Assembly: GCA_035656095.1 (NCBI GenBank)
Contig: DASRTE010000192.1
Span: forward strand, 4,137-68,136
Source: DASRTE01 sp035656095
GTDB lineage: Bacteria > Actinomycetota > Actinomycetes > Jiangellales > Jiangellaceae
Direction of reading: 5' to 3'
Length of the DNA: 64,000 bases
Shown: piece by piece, positions 26,232-36,182 of the stretch
Layout of the letters: every line of letters begins with the position of its first letter
Position numbering within the stretch: position 1 is the stretch's first letter
Position numbers and translations under genes: made by a program
Notes under the pieces: generated by a model
Seen by the model: only the letters and a program-made list of their open reading frames with translations
The model's database searches: none
What the model was told of the DNA's origin: nothing

Positions 26232-26419
26232 GCGACCCGCTGACACGGCGACCACAGCACCCCCGGACCGAGCGGCGATCATACCTGGGCGAAATGCTGG
26301 GCCTGATCGGCGCTGTGCGCCGGCTGGCGTTCGACCGCAACCTCCCGCCGTCGGAGGCGATGGGCAGGATCAGGGATGCGTTCCACGACTACGACCATCA
26401 GGGGGCCATCAGTGAGTGA
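26228..26419 (+). CDS. Micro-ORF 2, 41-63 aa
   Basis: This frame ends at 26419 and encodes MLGLIGAVRRLAFDRNLPPS and EAMGRIRDAFHDYDHQGAIS, paralogous to the preceding micro-ORF. A GGGGAGGGG site precedes a CTG at 26228 that overlaps the previous stop; the first ATG is at 26294 and would give 41 residues. The conserved core begins just after that ATG, so either is possible. A short helical protein with no recognised family. Confidence 0.45.
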   Translation: MSDPLTRRPQHPRTERRSYLGEMLGLIGAVRRLAFDRNLPPSEAMGRIRDAFHDYDHQGAISE

Positions 26420-26644
26420 GCGACTGACCCGCGAGCATGCGGGCGGTGAGGCAGCGTCCACGGCCAGCACGCATCCGCGGCTAGGACACACCTAGTTTGG
26501 CGGCCCGGACACGGAGATAACTGCTCCGCGCCATTTGCGACCTGCTGCGGGTGCTACAAGGGTCCTGGCATGTCACCGTTTGTTCGGGACAATGGCATTT
26601 TCGATCGGGCGTCAATACGGCGTCGTTCAAAGGGGGGAGTGGAT

Positions 26645-26941
26645 GTGAAGCGATTGCTTGCGATCGCGTTCTGCGCGGCCGCCGTTGTGGGTGTCTCATC
26701 TGGTGCAGCGCTCGCTGGCGAGGTGAAGGGCCCTCCAGGCATTTCTGACAACACCAATGAAACGGGGGCTCTGGATCATGCCAACTCGGCCTGTGCCGCC
26801 AGCGGGCTGAATGACCTCGACTCGGAAGAGGGACAGAACGTGTCCCAGGTTCAAACCGCGGCGGACTCTTGGAAGTACTACGGACTGCCAAAGGGCTCGC
26901 CAGGCACGCTTGGCCTCTGTAGGGGCGGAGCCGGGGAGTAG
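26645..26941 (+). CDS. Small secreted protein of unknown function
   Basis: A 98-residue precursor. The N-terminus KRLLAIAFCAAAVVGVSSGA followed by ALAGEV is a signal peptide with an AxA cleavage site near residue 27. The mature part (about 70 residues) contains SACAASGLNDLDSEEG and ends LGLCRGGAGE, giving two cysteines that may pair. GGGGGGAG precedes the GTG at 5 nt. The base composition is visibly lower in GC and less third-position biased than the flanking genes, in line with acquisition by transfer within the element. No family recognised. Confidence 0.65.
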   Translation: MKRLLAIAFCAAAVVGVSSGAALAGEVKGPPGISDNTNETGALDHANSACAASGLNDLDSEEGQNVSQVQTAADSWKYYGLPKGSPGTLGLCRGGAGE

Positions 26942-26989
26942 GTGAGGGTCCGGGCGGACGTGACGGAAGCCCGGTTGAGCCGATAGCCA
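26942..26989. other. Non-coding remainder between secreted protein and zinc-ribbon relic
   Basis: Short stretch without recognisable gene or hairpin; part of the decayed element. Confidence 0.3.
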
Positions 26990-27306
26990 CGGGGCGTGTG
27001 GCGGCTTGTACATGGTCACGCCGCAGGTCCGGCAGTACCAGGTGCGGTGCGCCCTCGACGCGGAGGCATGGTAACCAGCCGCGGGTGACCGTGTTCGGCC
27101 CGAGCGCCCGGTCCGTCACCGTGACCCTCGCCGTCGGCCAATCATGGCTCGGGAGCCCGTCCATGAGCGCCCGCCCGGTGGCGCCAGAACCCTCGGGGGC
27201 CTGGGACACACCCGCCACGGCGGCATGACCCCGCACCCACGTGAGCTGGCACAGCGGCCGAATGGCAGCGCGGGCACTCGACGGTAACCTCGTCGCGCGC
27301 GCTCAC
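26990..27306 (-). pseudogene. Frameshifted zinc-ribbon protein gene coupled to the integrase relic
   Basis: A GTG at 27306 overlaps the original integrase stop by 4 bp (GTGA). It opens VSARDEVTVECPRCHSAAVP then GAGSCRRGGC, a CxxC…CxxxxC zinc-ribbon. The frame stops at 27142, but conserved-looking sequence continues in other phases to AHRTWYCRTCGVTMYKPPHA (27060-26990), a second CxxC knuckle. At least two frameshifts therefore separate the halves. Coupling to int suggests it was an element-borne accessory or excision-related protein; this is inferred from position only. Confidence 0.5.
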
Positions 27307-27999
27307 AGGTCCCCAGGTTCAGCGCACGGGCTTCCTCGGCGGCACGTTCGGACGCACGAGCCTTCGTGTACCTGAGCAGCATGTCGGGGCGGGTCCACCC
27401 GGCCACGGCCATCAGCCCGCCCTCGGAACCGCCGGCGGCGAGCCAGCGGTGCGCCGCCGTGTGTCTCAGCGTATCGGTCGATGCTGCGACTTGTGAACGG
27501 CCCGAACGGCACGATGCGGCCAGTGCCGCCCTTGCCGCGGCGGACGATGGCGGTCCCGGCCATGAGGTCAACGTCGGCGACGAGCAGTCCTCGTCTCGAC
27601 GATCGCGCATGTCCGGCCCGGCGCACGCCTTCAGCAGCGCGCGCAGGTCGTCCTCGGTGAGCGGTTCGACCACCTTGGCGTCGAGCTTGGGTGGGCGCGA
27701 CCCGTACAGGCGGTCCTCGTCGGCCTCGCCCTCCTCAACCAGCCACGCCGAGAACCGGTGAAGTGACAGGTGCCGGGACCGGGCCGTGGCGCGCTCGTTG
27801 CCGCCGTCGAGCAGGTCAGCGACGAAGGCGGCCACGGTCGCCCGGTCGAGGACGGCGGCCCGGTCGTGCTCGGTCGCCAGGACAGGAACCGCCGCACGCC
27901 GTCGCCGTGGCTCTTGACGGTCTCCGGACTCTTGCGCTCGGCGCGTAGCGCCAGTTCCCACGATGGGAGCAGTAGGGCGAGGTCGGGCGGCGTCGGCAC
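27303..27999 (-). pseudogene. Tyrosine recombinase/integrase, disrupted by frameshifts
   Basis: Pieces of a phage-type integrase in successive phases. The N-terminal core-binding part is LLPSWELALRAERKSPETVK (near 27990-27930), then DRATVAAFVADLLDGGNERA and PKLDAKVVEPLTEDDLRALL. A catalytic-domain strand VADVDLMAGTAIVRRGKGGT lies around 27560-27500. The box LRHTAAHRWLAAGG…LLRY (HxxR and the nucleophile-Tyr region) precedes the stop. The first catalytic Arg region is out of phase and about 50 residues between the strand and the HxxR box are missing. At least three frameshifts or deletions make it inactive. The GTG start at 27999 is approximate. Confidence 0.8.
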
Positions 28000-28115
28000 G
28001 CGCGTCAGACCACCGGAATATCTCGACGAGAAGCGCTGTGCGGCGCTGGTGTGTCGCGGGTCAGGCACCATAACGGCGTCTGACCTGCACGAACGGCGAG
28101 AGCGACGGTAGAGCC

Positions 28116-29588
<1,473 letters not shown>

Positions 29589-29748
29589 GAATGACCTCTC
29601 GACGAACGGGCTGATGGGTGCTGCGGACGCACCCCACAGCAGCAGAACAACATTCTGACACGGCGAACACTTCCCGCGTGCGGCGAGCCTCACCTACCCG
29701 TTCACCGTAACCCGAGCAACGGTGTCGTTGCCGTCGCGGCTCGCCCCG

Positions 29749-30339
29749 TCAGGTGTTCGTTGTCTTGGCGGCCGCCTTCTGCTGTTTCTTGTACGCCCGG
29801 ACCTCGGCCAGGCTCTCACCGTCGACGACGTCGGCGACCGACCGTCTGGAGCCGTCGTCTCCATACGCACCCGCCGCCTCGCGCCAGCCCTCCGGCCGTA
29901 CGCCCAGCTGCTTGCCGAGCAGGGCGAGGAAGATCCGAGCCTTCTGGTCGCCGAAGCCGGGCAGCTGCGCCAGCCGTCGCTTCAGCTCCGCGCCGGAGCC
30001 GGCATCCGCCCACAGGCGCGACGCGTCGCCGTCGTAGTGCTCGACGACGAACGCGCCGAGCTTCTGGACCCGGGCACCCATCGACGTGGGGTACCGGTGC
30101 ACGGCCGGTGGTCCACTCATCACGGCCACGAACGCGTCCGGGTCGTGCTCTGCGACGACCCTCGGGTCGAGGGAGGACGTACCGAGCCGTTCCGCAATCG
30201 TCCAGGGACCCGTGAACGCCCACTCCATCGGGATCTGCTGGTCGAGGAGCATGCCCACCAGGAGAGCGAACGGGTCTCGGGAGAGCAGGGCGTCTGCGCG
30301 CTCGTCCTGGGCGAGACGCAAGCTCGGGGTGGCGCTCAT
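29749..30339 (-). CDS. HhH-GPD-type base-excision DNA glycosylase
   Basis: A 196-residue protein with LLSRDPFALLVGMLLDQQIP near the start and the helix-hairpin-helix LAQLPGFGDQKARIFLALLG (about residues 121-140), typical of a short actinobacterial HhH-GPD group. The usual catalytic Asp of HhH-GPD glycosylases is not clearly placed after the hairpin, so activity should not be assumed. It probably acts on damaged or uracil/alkylated bases. The universal-stress-protein gene ends 18 bp upstream, so both may be one transcript. Confidence 0.82.
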   Translation of the reverse strand: MSATPSLRLAQDERADALLSRDPFALLVGMLLDQQIPMEWAFTGPWTIAERLGTSSLDPRVVAEHDPDAFVAVMSGPPAVHRYPTSMGARVQKLGAFVVEHYDGDASRLWADAGSGAELKRRLAQLPGFGDQKARIFLALLGKQLGVRPEGWREAAGAYGDDGSRRSVADVVDGESLAEVRAYKKQQKAAAKTTNT

Positions 30340-30357
30340 CGCGGTGAAATCCTCAGG

Positions 30358-30768
30358 TCAGTCGGATTCCGCGGCCTTGACCGCGAGCACCGGACAGGGC
30401 GCGTCGAGCAAGATGCGCTGGGCGTTGCTGCCGAGGATCAGCTTGCCCACCGGCGAGCGGCGGCGGAGCCCGATGACGATGAAGTCTGCCGAGGTCTCCT
30501 CGGCCACGGCGATGAGGTCGTCCGCGACATCCATGCCGCGCACGAGCTGGCGGACCTCTGCCTCGATGCCGGCCTCCGCGAGCTCTTGGCGCACGGCGTC
30601 GAGTTCAGCGTCGGAGCGGACGGCGTCATCCGCGTCGAACTCGCGGCCCCCGCGGGCCGAGTTGATGACGACCAGGCGTGCCCCGCGCAGCCGGGCCTCT
30701 TCGGCCCCGCGTCGCAGTGCCGCGTGGCCTTCTGCCTTGGGGACGTACCCGACGACGATCGTGGTCAT
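30358..30768 (-). CDS. Universal stress protein (UspA family)
   Basis: A 136-residue single-domain Usp: TTIVVGYVPKAEGHAALRRG at the N-terminus and the ATP-binding motif GLRRRSPVGKLILGSNAQRI near residue 105 (G-x2-G-x9-G(S/N) type). ATP-binding Usps are made under growth arrest or oxygen limitation. ATG 30768 has GAGAGGAG upstream. The gene is divergent from the patatin gene across 95 bp and followed by the glycosylase gene. Confidence 0.9.
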   Translation of the reverse strand: MTTIVVGYVPKAEGHAALRRGAEEARLRGARLVVINSARGGREFDADDAVRSDAELDAVRQELAEAGIEAEVRQLVRGMDVADDLIAVAEETSADFIVIGLRRRSPVGKLILGSNAQRILLDAPCPVLAVKAAESD

Positions 30769-30863
30769 CGCGACCTGCTCCTCTCCCGATGCCGCAAGCG
30801 GCGGCGTGGCGAACGCTACCCCAGGTGGCGCCGAAGCGGCATCGATCATGGGACCATCACGCC

Positions 30864-31694
30864 GTGCCTGATGTCGCGTTCGTCCTCGGCGGTGGCGGAG
30901 TCCTCGGGGCATCCGAAGTCGGCATGCTCCGCGCCCTCGTCTCCGCGGGCGTCGCACCCGATCTGGTGATCGGCACCAGCGTCGGGGCCGTGAACGGTGC
31001 GGTGTTCGCCTCCGCTCCGACCGGCGGGACGGTTGACCGGCTCGAGACCATGTGGACCAGGCTGTCCGATGACGACATCTTCGGCGGCTCCCCGTTGCGG
31101 AGGGTGTCGACGCTGGCCCGCACGCGCACCCACACCCATGCCAGCGCTCCCCTGCGGGACCTGTTGACCGCCGAATTGGGAGAGGAGCGCCGGATCGAAG
31201 ACCTGCGGGTGCGCTTCCAGTGCGTCGCGGCGAGCATCGAGCGCGCCGCCGAGCACTGGTTCGTGAGCGGACAGGTGGTCGACGCCGTGATGGCCAGCAG
31301 CGCGGTTCCCGGGCTGCTACCGCCCGTGGAGATCGACGGCGAGCACTACCTCGACGGCGGGCTGGTCCATTCGATACCCGTCGGGCGGGCGATCGCGCTC
31401 GGCGCACGCACTGTGTACGTCCTGCATGTCGGCAGGATCGAGCGCCCGCTCGAACCCCCGCGCCGTCCCTGGGAAGTGGCGATGGTGGCCTTCGAGATCG
31501 CCCGCCGGCATCGGTTCGCGGCCGACATGGCCGCAGTTCCGAACGACGTCACCGTCCACCTGCTGCCGACCGGCGATCCCGATCCGCCTCACTATGCCGA
31601 CCGGTCGGTGCTGCGCTATCGCGACACCTCGCGTGTCGCCGAGCGGATCCGGCTCGCCGACGAGGCGGTCACCGCCTACCTGGCCAGGGTCTGA
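30864..31694 (+). CDS. Patatin-like phospholipase
   Basis: A 276-residue serine hydrolase with the oxyanion GGGGVLGASE (residues 9-18), the nucleophile elbow IGTSVGAVNG (Ser about residue 38) and the catalytic-dyad motif DGGLVHSIPV near residue 160. Such enzymes cleave acyl esters of membrane lipids; no signal peptide is seen. It is the first gene of a tight operon with an acyltransferase (1 bp apart) and DNA polymerase IV (4-bp overlap), suggesting coupled acyl removal and re-acylation. GTG 30864 gives the family-typical N-terminus. Confidence 0.9.
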   Translation: MPDVAFVLGGGGVLGASEVGMLRALVSAGVAPDLVIGTSVGAVNGAVFASAPTGGTVDRLETMWTRLSDDDIFGGSPLRRVSTLARTRTHTHASAPLRDLLTAELGEERRIEDLRVRFQCVAASIERAAEHWFVSGQVVDAVMASSAVPGLLPPVEIDGEHYLDGGLVHSIPVGRAIALGARTVYVLHVGRIERPLEPPRRPWEVAMVAFEIARRHRFAADMAAVPNDVTVHLLPTGDPDPPHYADRSVLRYRDTSRVAERIRLADEAVTAYLARV

Positions 31695-31695
31695 C

Positions 31696-32700
31696 ATGCT
31701 GCCCCCGCGGTGGTTCCGTCGGGTCGTCATCGCCCCCGTGGTCGGCGTCGCGATCTGGATCGGCCTGATCAGCGCCCCGTTGTGGCTGCTCGGCGCCGCC
31801 GCCGTGTCCCCCCTGTTGCCCGGCCGGTGGCGGCCGCTGCGGTTCCTGTGGTTCCTCACCGTCTACGCCGCCCTGGAACTGGTCAGCCTGCTGACTCTGT
31901 TCGGTATCTGGATCGCGACCGGCTTCGGTGTCGCCATGAGCGCACCGTGGTCGACAGACACGCACTATGCGCTCATCCGGTGGTTCCTGCGGGTGCTGGA
32001 GTGGGAGGCGCGACGCGTGCTCGGCGTACGCATCGTCGTCGAGGGCCCGCAGCCGTCGGACTACCAGGGTCGGCCGCTGGTCGTCATCGCACGCCACGCC
32101 GGTCCCGGCGACTCGTTCCTGGTCGTCCACTCGCTGATGAACTGGTACCGGCGCGATCCGCGCATCGTGCTCAAGGACACTCTGCAGTGGGATCCGGCGA
32201 TCGACATCGCACTCAACCGGCTGCCCAGCCGGTTCATCACGCCGAACCCGGGCGCCGGAGGCGCGGACGTGGAACGGAGCATCGCCGAATTGGCGGTCGG
32301 GCTCGACCACGACGGCGCGCTGGTCATCTTCCCCGAGGGGGGAAACTTCACCGCCGGCCGCAGGGTCCGCGCCATCGAGGCGCTGCGGCTGCGGGGCCAC
32401 TCGAACGCGGCCGACCAGGCCGAGCGGATGGTCAACGTCATGGCACCGCGCCCGGGTGGTGTGACCGCCGCCCTGCAGGCCGCGCCCGACGCCGACGCGG
32501 TTTTCGTCGCCCATACCGGACTCGAGCACCTCGTGACGGTCGCCGACCTCTGGCGAGAGTTGCCCATGGACACCGAGATCCGGATGCATTGGTGGCAGGT
32601 TCCCGCAGACGAGGTCCCGCGTGACGACGGCGCCGTACCCGAGTGGCTCTACGGCTGGTGGGAGCGGGTGGACGCCTGGATCGGCGCGCACCGGCCGTGA
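31696..32700 (+). CDS. Lysophospholipid acyltransferase (PlsC-like) membrane protein
   Basis: A 334-residue protein with two or three N-terminal membrane segments (residues 10-35, 45-85). The acyltransferase signature is a modified HX4D box, ARHAGPGDSFL (about residues 131-141), and FPEGGNFTAGRR (about 214-225) in place of the EGTR motif. It probably re-acylates lysophospholipids at the inner face of the membrane. It follows the patatin gene at 1 bp and overlaps dinB by 4 bp (GTGA). Confidence 0.85.
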   Translation: MLPPRWFRRVVIAPVVGVAIWIGLISAPLWLLGAAAVSPLLPGRWRPLRFLWFLTVYAALELVSLLTLFGIWIATGFGVAMSAPWSTDTHYALIRWFLRVLEWEARRVLGVRIVVEGPQPSDYQGRPLVVIARHAGPGDSFLVVHSLMNWYRRDPRIVLKDTLQWDPAIDIALNRLPSRFITPNPGAGGADVERSIAELAVGLDHDGALVIFPEGGNFTAGRRVRAIEALRLRGHSNAADQAERMVNVMAPRPGGVTAALQAAPDADAVFVAHTGLEHLVTVADLWRELPMDTEIRMHWWQVPADEVPRDDGAVPEWLYGWWERVDAWIGAHRP

Positions 32701-33992
32701 GGGACCACCCCAGCGTCCTGCACCTCGACCTGGACGCGTTCTACGCCGCCGTCGAGCAGCGGGACAAGCCCTCGTTGCGCGGCCGGCCGGTCGTCGTCGG
32801 CGGGCTCGGCCCACGCGGTGTCGTCGCCACCGCCTCGTACGAGGCCCGCCGCTTCGGCGTGCGGTCGGCCATGTCGATGGCCGAGGCCAGAGCCCGGTGT
32901 CCGAACGCGGCGTTCCTCGCCGGCCGGTTCGGCGCCTACCACGCGGTGAGCGACGTGGTCATGGCCGTGCTGCGCGACCTGTCGCCGCTGGTGGAGCCGA
33001 TCTCCCTGGACGAGGCGTTCGTCGACCTGTCCGGCGGGACGGCACCTGATCTGTCGCCGGCCGGAGTTCGCATGATCGCTGAGTCGCTGCGCGCCGACAT
33101 CCGCGAACGCACGCGTATCACGGCCAGCGTCGGCGCGGCCACGTCGAAGCTGCTCGCGAAGATCGCCTCGGAGCAGGCCAAGCCCGACGGCCTGGTCGTC
33201 GTCGATCCGGGCACGGAGGTCGAGGTGCTGCATCCCCTCCCGGTGCGGGCCTTGTGGGGAGTGGGCCCGGCCACGGCCGAGCGGCTGACCCGCCTGGGGG
33301 TCCGCACCGTCGGTGACCTCGGCCGGATCACGGAGGCCGAGTTGGTGGACGTGCTGGGTGAGGCGCACGGCCGCTCGCTGCACCGGCTGGCACGTGCCGA
33401 GGACGACCGGCCGGTCTCCTCCGAGCGCGAGTCGAAGTCGGTGAGCGTCGAGGACACCTTCGACCGCGACATCGCCGATGCCGCCCTGCTGTCCGCGCTG
33501 GTCGAGCGGATGGCTGTGCGTGTCGCGGACCGGCTGGTACGGGCGCGCCTGTCCGGCCGTACCGTCACACTGAAGGTCCGCTTGCACGACTTCACCACGC
33601 TGTCGAGGTCGGCGACGTTGCCCGCGCCCACCGACGACGCGCGGGTCGTCGCCAGGATCGCGGCCGGCCTGTTCACGGAGGTCGACACCTCCGCCGGCGT
33701 CCGCCTGCTCGGCGTCAGTGTCTCCGGTCTGGCCGACTGGGTCCAGGAGGACCTGTTCGCCTCCGCCGAGCGGGTGGCGGTGTCGGGGTCTCCCGAACCC
33801 GCCGAGGCACTGCCCGTCCCGCGCCGGTGGGTTCCCGGCATGGACGTCGTACACGCCGTCCACGGGCGGGGGTGGGTGTGGGGCAGCGGCCGAGGGCGGG
33901 TCACGGTGCGCTTCGAGACTGCGGACACCCCGCCGGGCCCGGTCCGCACGCTCGCCGCCGACGACGCCGGCCTGTCTCCGGACCAGCGCTGA
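32697..33992 (+). CDS. dinB: DNA polymerase IV
   Basis: A 431-residue Y-family translesion polymerase. VLHLDLDAFYAAVEQRDKP holds the first metal Asp and steric-gate region, ATASYEARRFGVRSAM the finger contacts, and EPISLDEAFVDLSG the catalytic DE pair. TKLLAKIASEQAKP and the helix-hairpin-helix thumb (LWGVGPATAERLTRLG) follow, then the little finger. The last 60 residues (WVPGMDVVHAVHGRGWVWG) are an actinobacterial C-terminal add-on; no QLxLF-type beta-clamp motif is obvious except QEDLF. GTG 32697 overlaps the acyltransferase stop. No SOS box precedes this operon. Confidence 0.93.
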   Translation: MRDHPSVLHLDLDAFYAAVEQRDKPSLRGRPVVVGGLGPRGVVATASYEARRFGVRSAMSMAEARARCPNAAFLAGRFGAYHAVSDVVMAVLRDLSPLVEPISLDEAFVDLSGGTAPDLSPAGVRMIAESLRADIRERTRITASVGAATSKLLAKIASEQAKPDGLVVVDPGTEVEVLHPLPVRALWGVGPATAERLTRLGVRTVGDLGRITEAELVDVLGEAHGRSLHRLARAEDDRPVSSERESKSVSVEDTFDRDIADAALLSALVERMAVRVADRLVRARLSGRTVTLKVRLHDFTTLSRSATLPAPTDDARVVARIAAGLFTEVDTSAGVRLLGVSVSGLADWVQEDLFASAERVAVSGSPEPAEALPVPRRWVPGMDVVHAVHGRGWVWGSGRGRVTVRFETADTPPGPVRTLAADDAGLSPDQR

Positions 33993-34025
33993 CGGCCCGA
34001 CGACGGCCCCAGTTCGTCGTCGCCT

Positions 34026-34058
34026 TCTCAGGCTGGTCTCAGCCGGCCCGGGCACACT
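34026..34058 (+). promoter_or_regulatory. TCTCAG direct-repeat operator and leaderless promoter of the response-regulator gene
   Basis: TCTCAG at 34026-34031 and 34037-34042 are spaced one helical turn (11 bp), as for OmpR-type regulators. CACACT at 34053-34058 is a -10 placed 6 nt before the ATG at 34065. The same arrangement, with 16 of 22 following bases identical, precedes the HtrA gene at 36183-36215. Confidence 0.75.
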
Positions 34059-34064
34059 GGCGGC

Positions 34065-34745
34065 ATGCGTGTCCTCGTCGTCGACGACGACCCTGCGGTC
34101 CGCGAGTCGCTGCGCCGCTCGCTGGTGTTCAACGGCTACCAGGTGGAGCTCGCGGCCGACGGTGAGCAGGCGCTGCGGGCCGTCGCGGACTCGCGGCCGG
34201 ACGCCGTTGTCCTCGACGTGATGATGCCCAGGCTGGACGGGCTCGCGACCTGCCGCGCCCTGCGCGCCGCCGGGGACGACGTCCCGGTGCTCATGCTGAC
34301 CGCACGCGACGAGGTCGCCGACCGCGTGGCCGGCCTCGATGCGGGCGCCGACGACTACCTGCCGAAGCCGTTCGCCCTGGAGGAGTTGCTCGCCCGGCTG
34401 CGGGCGCTGCTGCGGCGGATCGGAGCGGGCGACTCCGGCCCGGTCCTCCGCCTTGCCGACCTCACCCTCGATCCGGCCAGCCGCGAGGTCACGCGCGGCG
34501 AGCGGCCGATTCGGCTCACCCGCACCGAGTTCGCCCTGCTCGAGTTGCTTCTCCGCAACCAGCGCATGGTCCTCCCCCGCGAGCGCATCCTCGAGGAGGT
34601 CTGGGGATACGACTTCCCCACGACCGCGAACTCCCTCGAGGTCTATGTCGGCTACCTGCGGCGCAAGACGGAAGCGGAGGGCGAACCACGCCTGATCCAC
34701 ACCGTCCGCGGCGTCGGGTACGTGGCCCGGGAGACGCCACCGTGA
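34065..34745 (+). CDS. OmpR-family response regulator (MprA-like)
   Basis: A 226-residue response regulator. The receiver has the acidic pair at residues 7-9, the phosphoacceptor Asp51 in VVLDVMMP, Thr in LMLTARDE and Lys in YLPKPF. The C-terminal winged-helix has LTRTEFALLELLLRNQRMVL and SLEVYVGYLRRKTE. With the overlapping histidine kinase and the following PDZ protease it reproduces the MprA-MprB-PepD order of mycobacteria, a membrane-stress system. It is expected to bind the TCTCAG repeats at its own promoter and that of the protease. Confidence 0.93.
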   Translation: MRVLVVDDDPAVRESLRRSLVFNGYQVELAADGEQALRAVADSRPDAVVLDVMMPRLDGLATCRALRAAGDDVPVLMLTARDEVADRVAGLDAGADDYLPKPFALEELLARLRALLRRIGAGDSGPVLRLADLTLDPASREVTRGERPIRLTRTEFALLELLLRNQRMVLPRERILEEVWGYDFPTTANSLEVYVGYLRRKTEAEGEPRLIHTVRGVGYVARETPP

Positions 34746-36181
34746 CGGCGCCCGCACATCCCGGCCGGGCCGTGCCGGCGAGAATTCGCGAATGGATCGG
34801 CCAGCTCCCGCTGCGCCGTAGAGTCGGCGCCCTCGCCGCGATCGGTGTCGGCCTCGCCGTCCTTCTCACGGCCATGGCCGCGTACGCCACGGTCCGGGTC
34901 CAGCTCACGCAGAGTGTCGACGACAACCTCCTGGACCGCGCGCACGCAGCCGTGTCGAGTCCGCTCGGCGACCCGTCGACGCTCAGCCGGATTCCCTCCG
35001 ACGCGTTACTCGCCGCTGACCTGCGGGTCGCGCTACTCGGCGCGGACAACGTGGCCCGCTCCCCCGAGGGCACCCGGAGTGCCCCGCCGCTCGGCGAACA
35101 GGAACTCGCGGTCGCCCGCGGGCAGGACGACCAGAGCGTCCGAACGGCCCCCCTGGACGGCGAGTCGTACCGGGTCGTGGCGGTCCCGGCCGGCCCCGGC
35201 CTGGCTCTGGTGCTGGGCCAACCCACCGAGACCGTCGACCGCGTCCTCGGCACGCTGGGCTGGGTGTCTCTCGTCGCCGGCCTCGGTGGCATCGCGCTGG
35301 CCGCCTGGGCCGGAGCGTCGATCGCCCGCACCGGCTTGCGACCCGTGGAGCGGTTGACCGCCGCGGCCGAGCACGTGGCCGAGACCGGCCAGCTCGACCC
35401 GATCGATGTCGAGGGTGAGGACGAGATCGCCAGGCTCGCCCATGCGTTCAACGCGATGCTCGCGGCCCTGGACGAGGCGCGCCTGCGGCAGCGCCGCCTG
35501 ATCGCCGATGCCGGCCACGAGCTGCGGACCCCGTTGACCAGCCTGCGGACCAACATCGACCTGCTCGCGCAGAGCGAACGCGAGGGCGGGCTCGACCCGG
35601 CCGAGAGGGCCGGCCTGATCGGCGATGTACGAGCGCAGATCGAGGAGATGTCCACGCTGGTCACCGACCTGATGGAGCTCGCCCGCGAAGATCCTCCCGA
35701 TGCCGATCGCGACACGGTGGACTTCGCCGATGTCGTCCGCGACGCGCTCACCCGGGTCCGCCGCCGGGCGCCCGAAATCACGTTCTCCGCCGACCTCCGC
35801 TCGTGGACCGTCGAGGGCGACCTGTCCCTGTTGGCCCGCGCCGTCACGAACCTGCTCGACAACGCCGCGAACTGGAGTCCTCGGCCCGGGACCGTCCACG
35901 TCCGGCTGCGCGAGGGTGTACTCGAGGTCGGCGACGAGGGGCCGGGAATCGCCGACGCCGACCTGCCACACGTGTTCGAGCGCTTCTACCGGTCCACCGA
36001 GGCACGCGGCCGACCCGGTTCAGGGCTGGGCCTGGCCATCGTGCGCGCGGCCGCGGAACGCCACGGCGGCACGGTCAGCGCCGGCCGGTCCGAGCACGGC
36101 GGCGCCAGGCTGACCATGACGGTGCCGGGGAGCGCATCCGGCTCCGTGCCCGCCGAAGGTTCTTCGCCGGCTCTTGCCTGA
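34742..36181 (+). CDS. Sensor histidine kinase (MprB-like)
   Basis: A 479-residue membrane kinase. Transmembrane segment 1 is about residues 28-48 (GALAAIGVGLAVLLTAMAAY) and segment 2 about 170-193, with a 120-residue extracellular sensor between. HAMP follows, then the H-box DAGHELRTPLTSLRTN with His258 as phosphorylation site, the N-box LLDNAANWS, and G-boxes VGDEGPGI and GSGLGLAIV. GTG overlaps the regulator stop by 4 bp. It would phosphorylate the response regulator upstream in response to envelope stress. Confidence 0.93.
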   Translation: MTAPAHPGRAVPARIREWIGQLPLRRRVGALAAIGVGLAVLLTAMAAYATVRVQLTQSVDDNLLDRAHAAVSSPLGDPSTLSRIPSDALLAADLRVALLGADNVARSPEGTRSAPPLGEQELAVARGQDDQSVRTAPLDGESYRVVAVPAGPGLALVLGQPTETVDRVLGTLGWVSLVAGLGGIALAAWAGASIARTGLRPVERLTAAAEHVAETGQLDPIDVEGEDEIARLAHAFNAMLAALDEARLRQRRLIADAGHELRTPLTSLRTNIDLLAQSEREGGLDPAERAGLIGDVRAQIEEMSTLVTDLMELAREDPPDADRDTVDFADVVRDALTRVRRRAPEITFSADLRSWTVEGDLSLLARAVTNLLDNAANWSPRPGTVHVRLREGVLEVGDEGPGIADADLPHVFERFYRSTEARGRPGSGLGLAIVRAAAERHGGTVSAGRSEHGGARLTMTVPGSASGSVPAEGSSPALA

Positions 36182-36182
36182 C

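Noticed and set aside
25881..26282. Minus-strand frame ending VRDYLD as a second sigma-factor-like gene
   Set aside because: Only the last residues match because of the duplicated attachment site; the rest has no sigma-factor similarity.
32600..32696. SOS box upstream of dinB
   Set aside because: No TCGAAC-N4-GTTCGA or close variant is present; dinB starts inside the acyltransferase stop.
31669..34757. Long minus-strand open frames across the acyltransferase, dinB and response-regulator genes
   Set aside because: Typical high-GC antisense frames; the plus-strand frames carry all recognised motifs and coupled starts.
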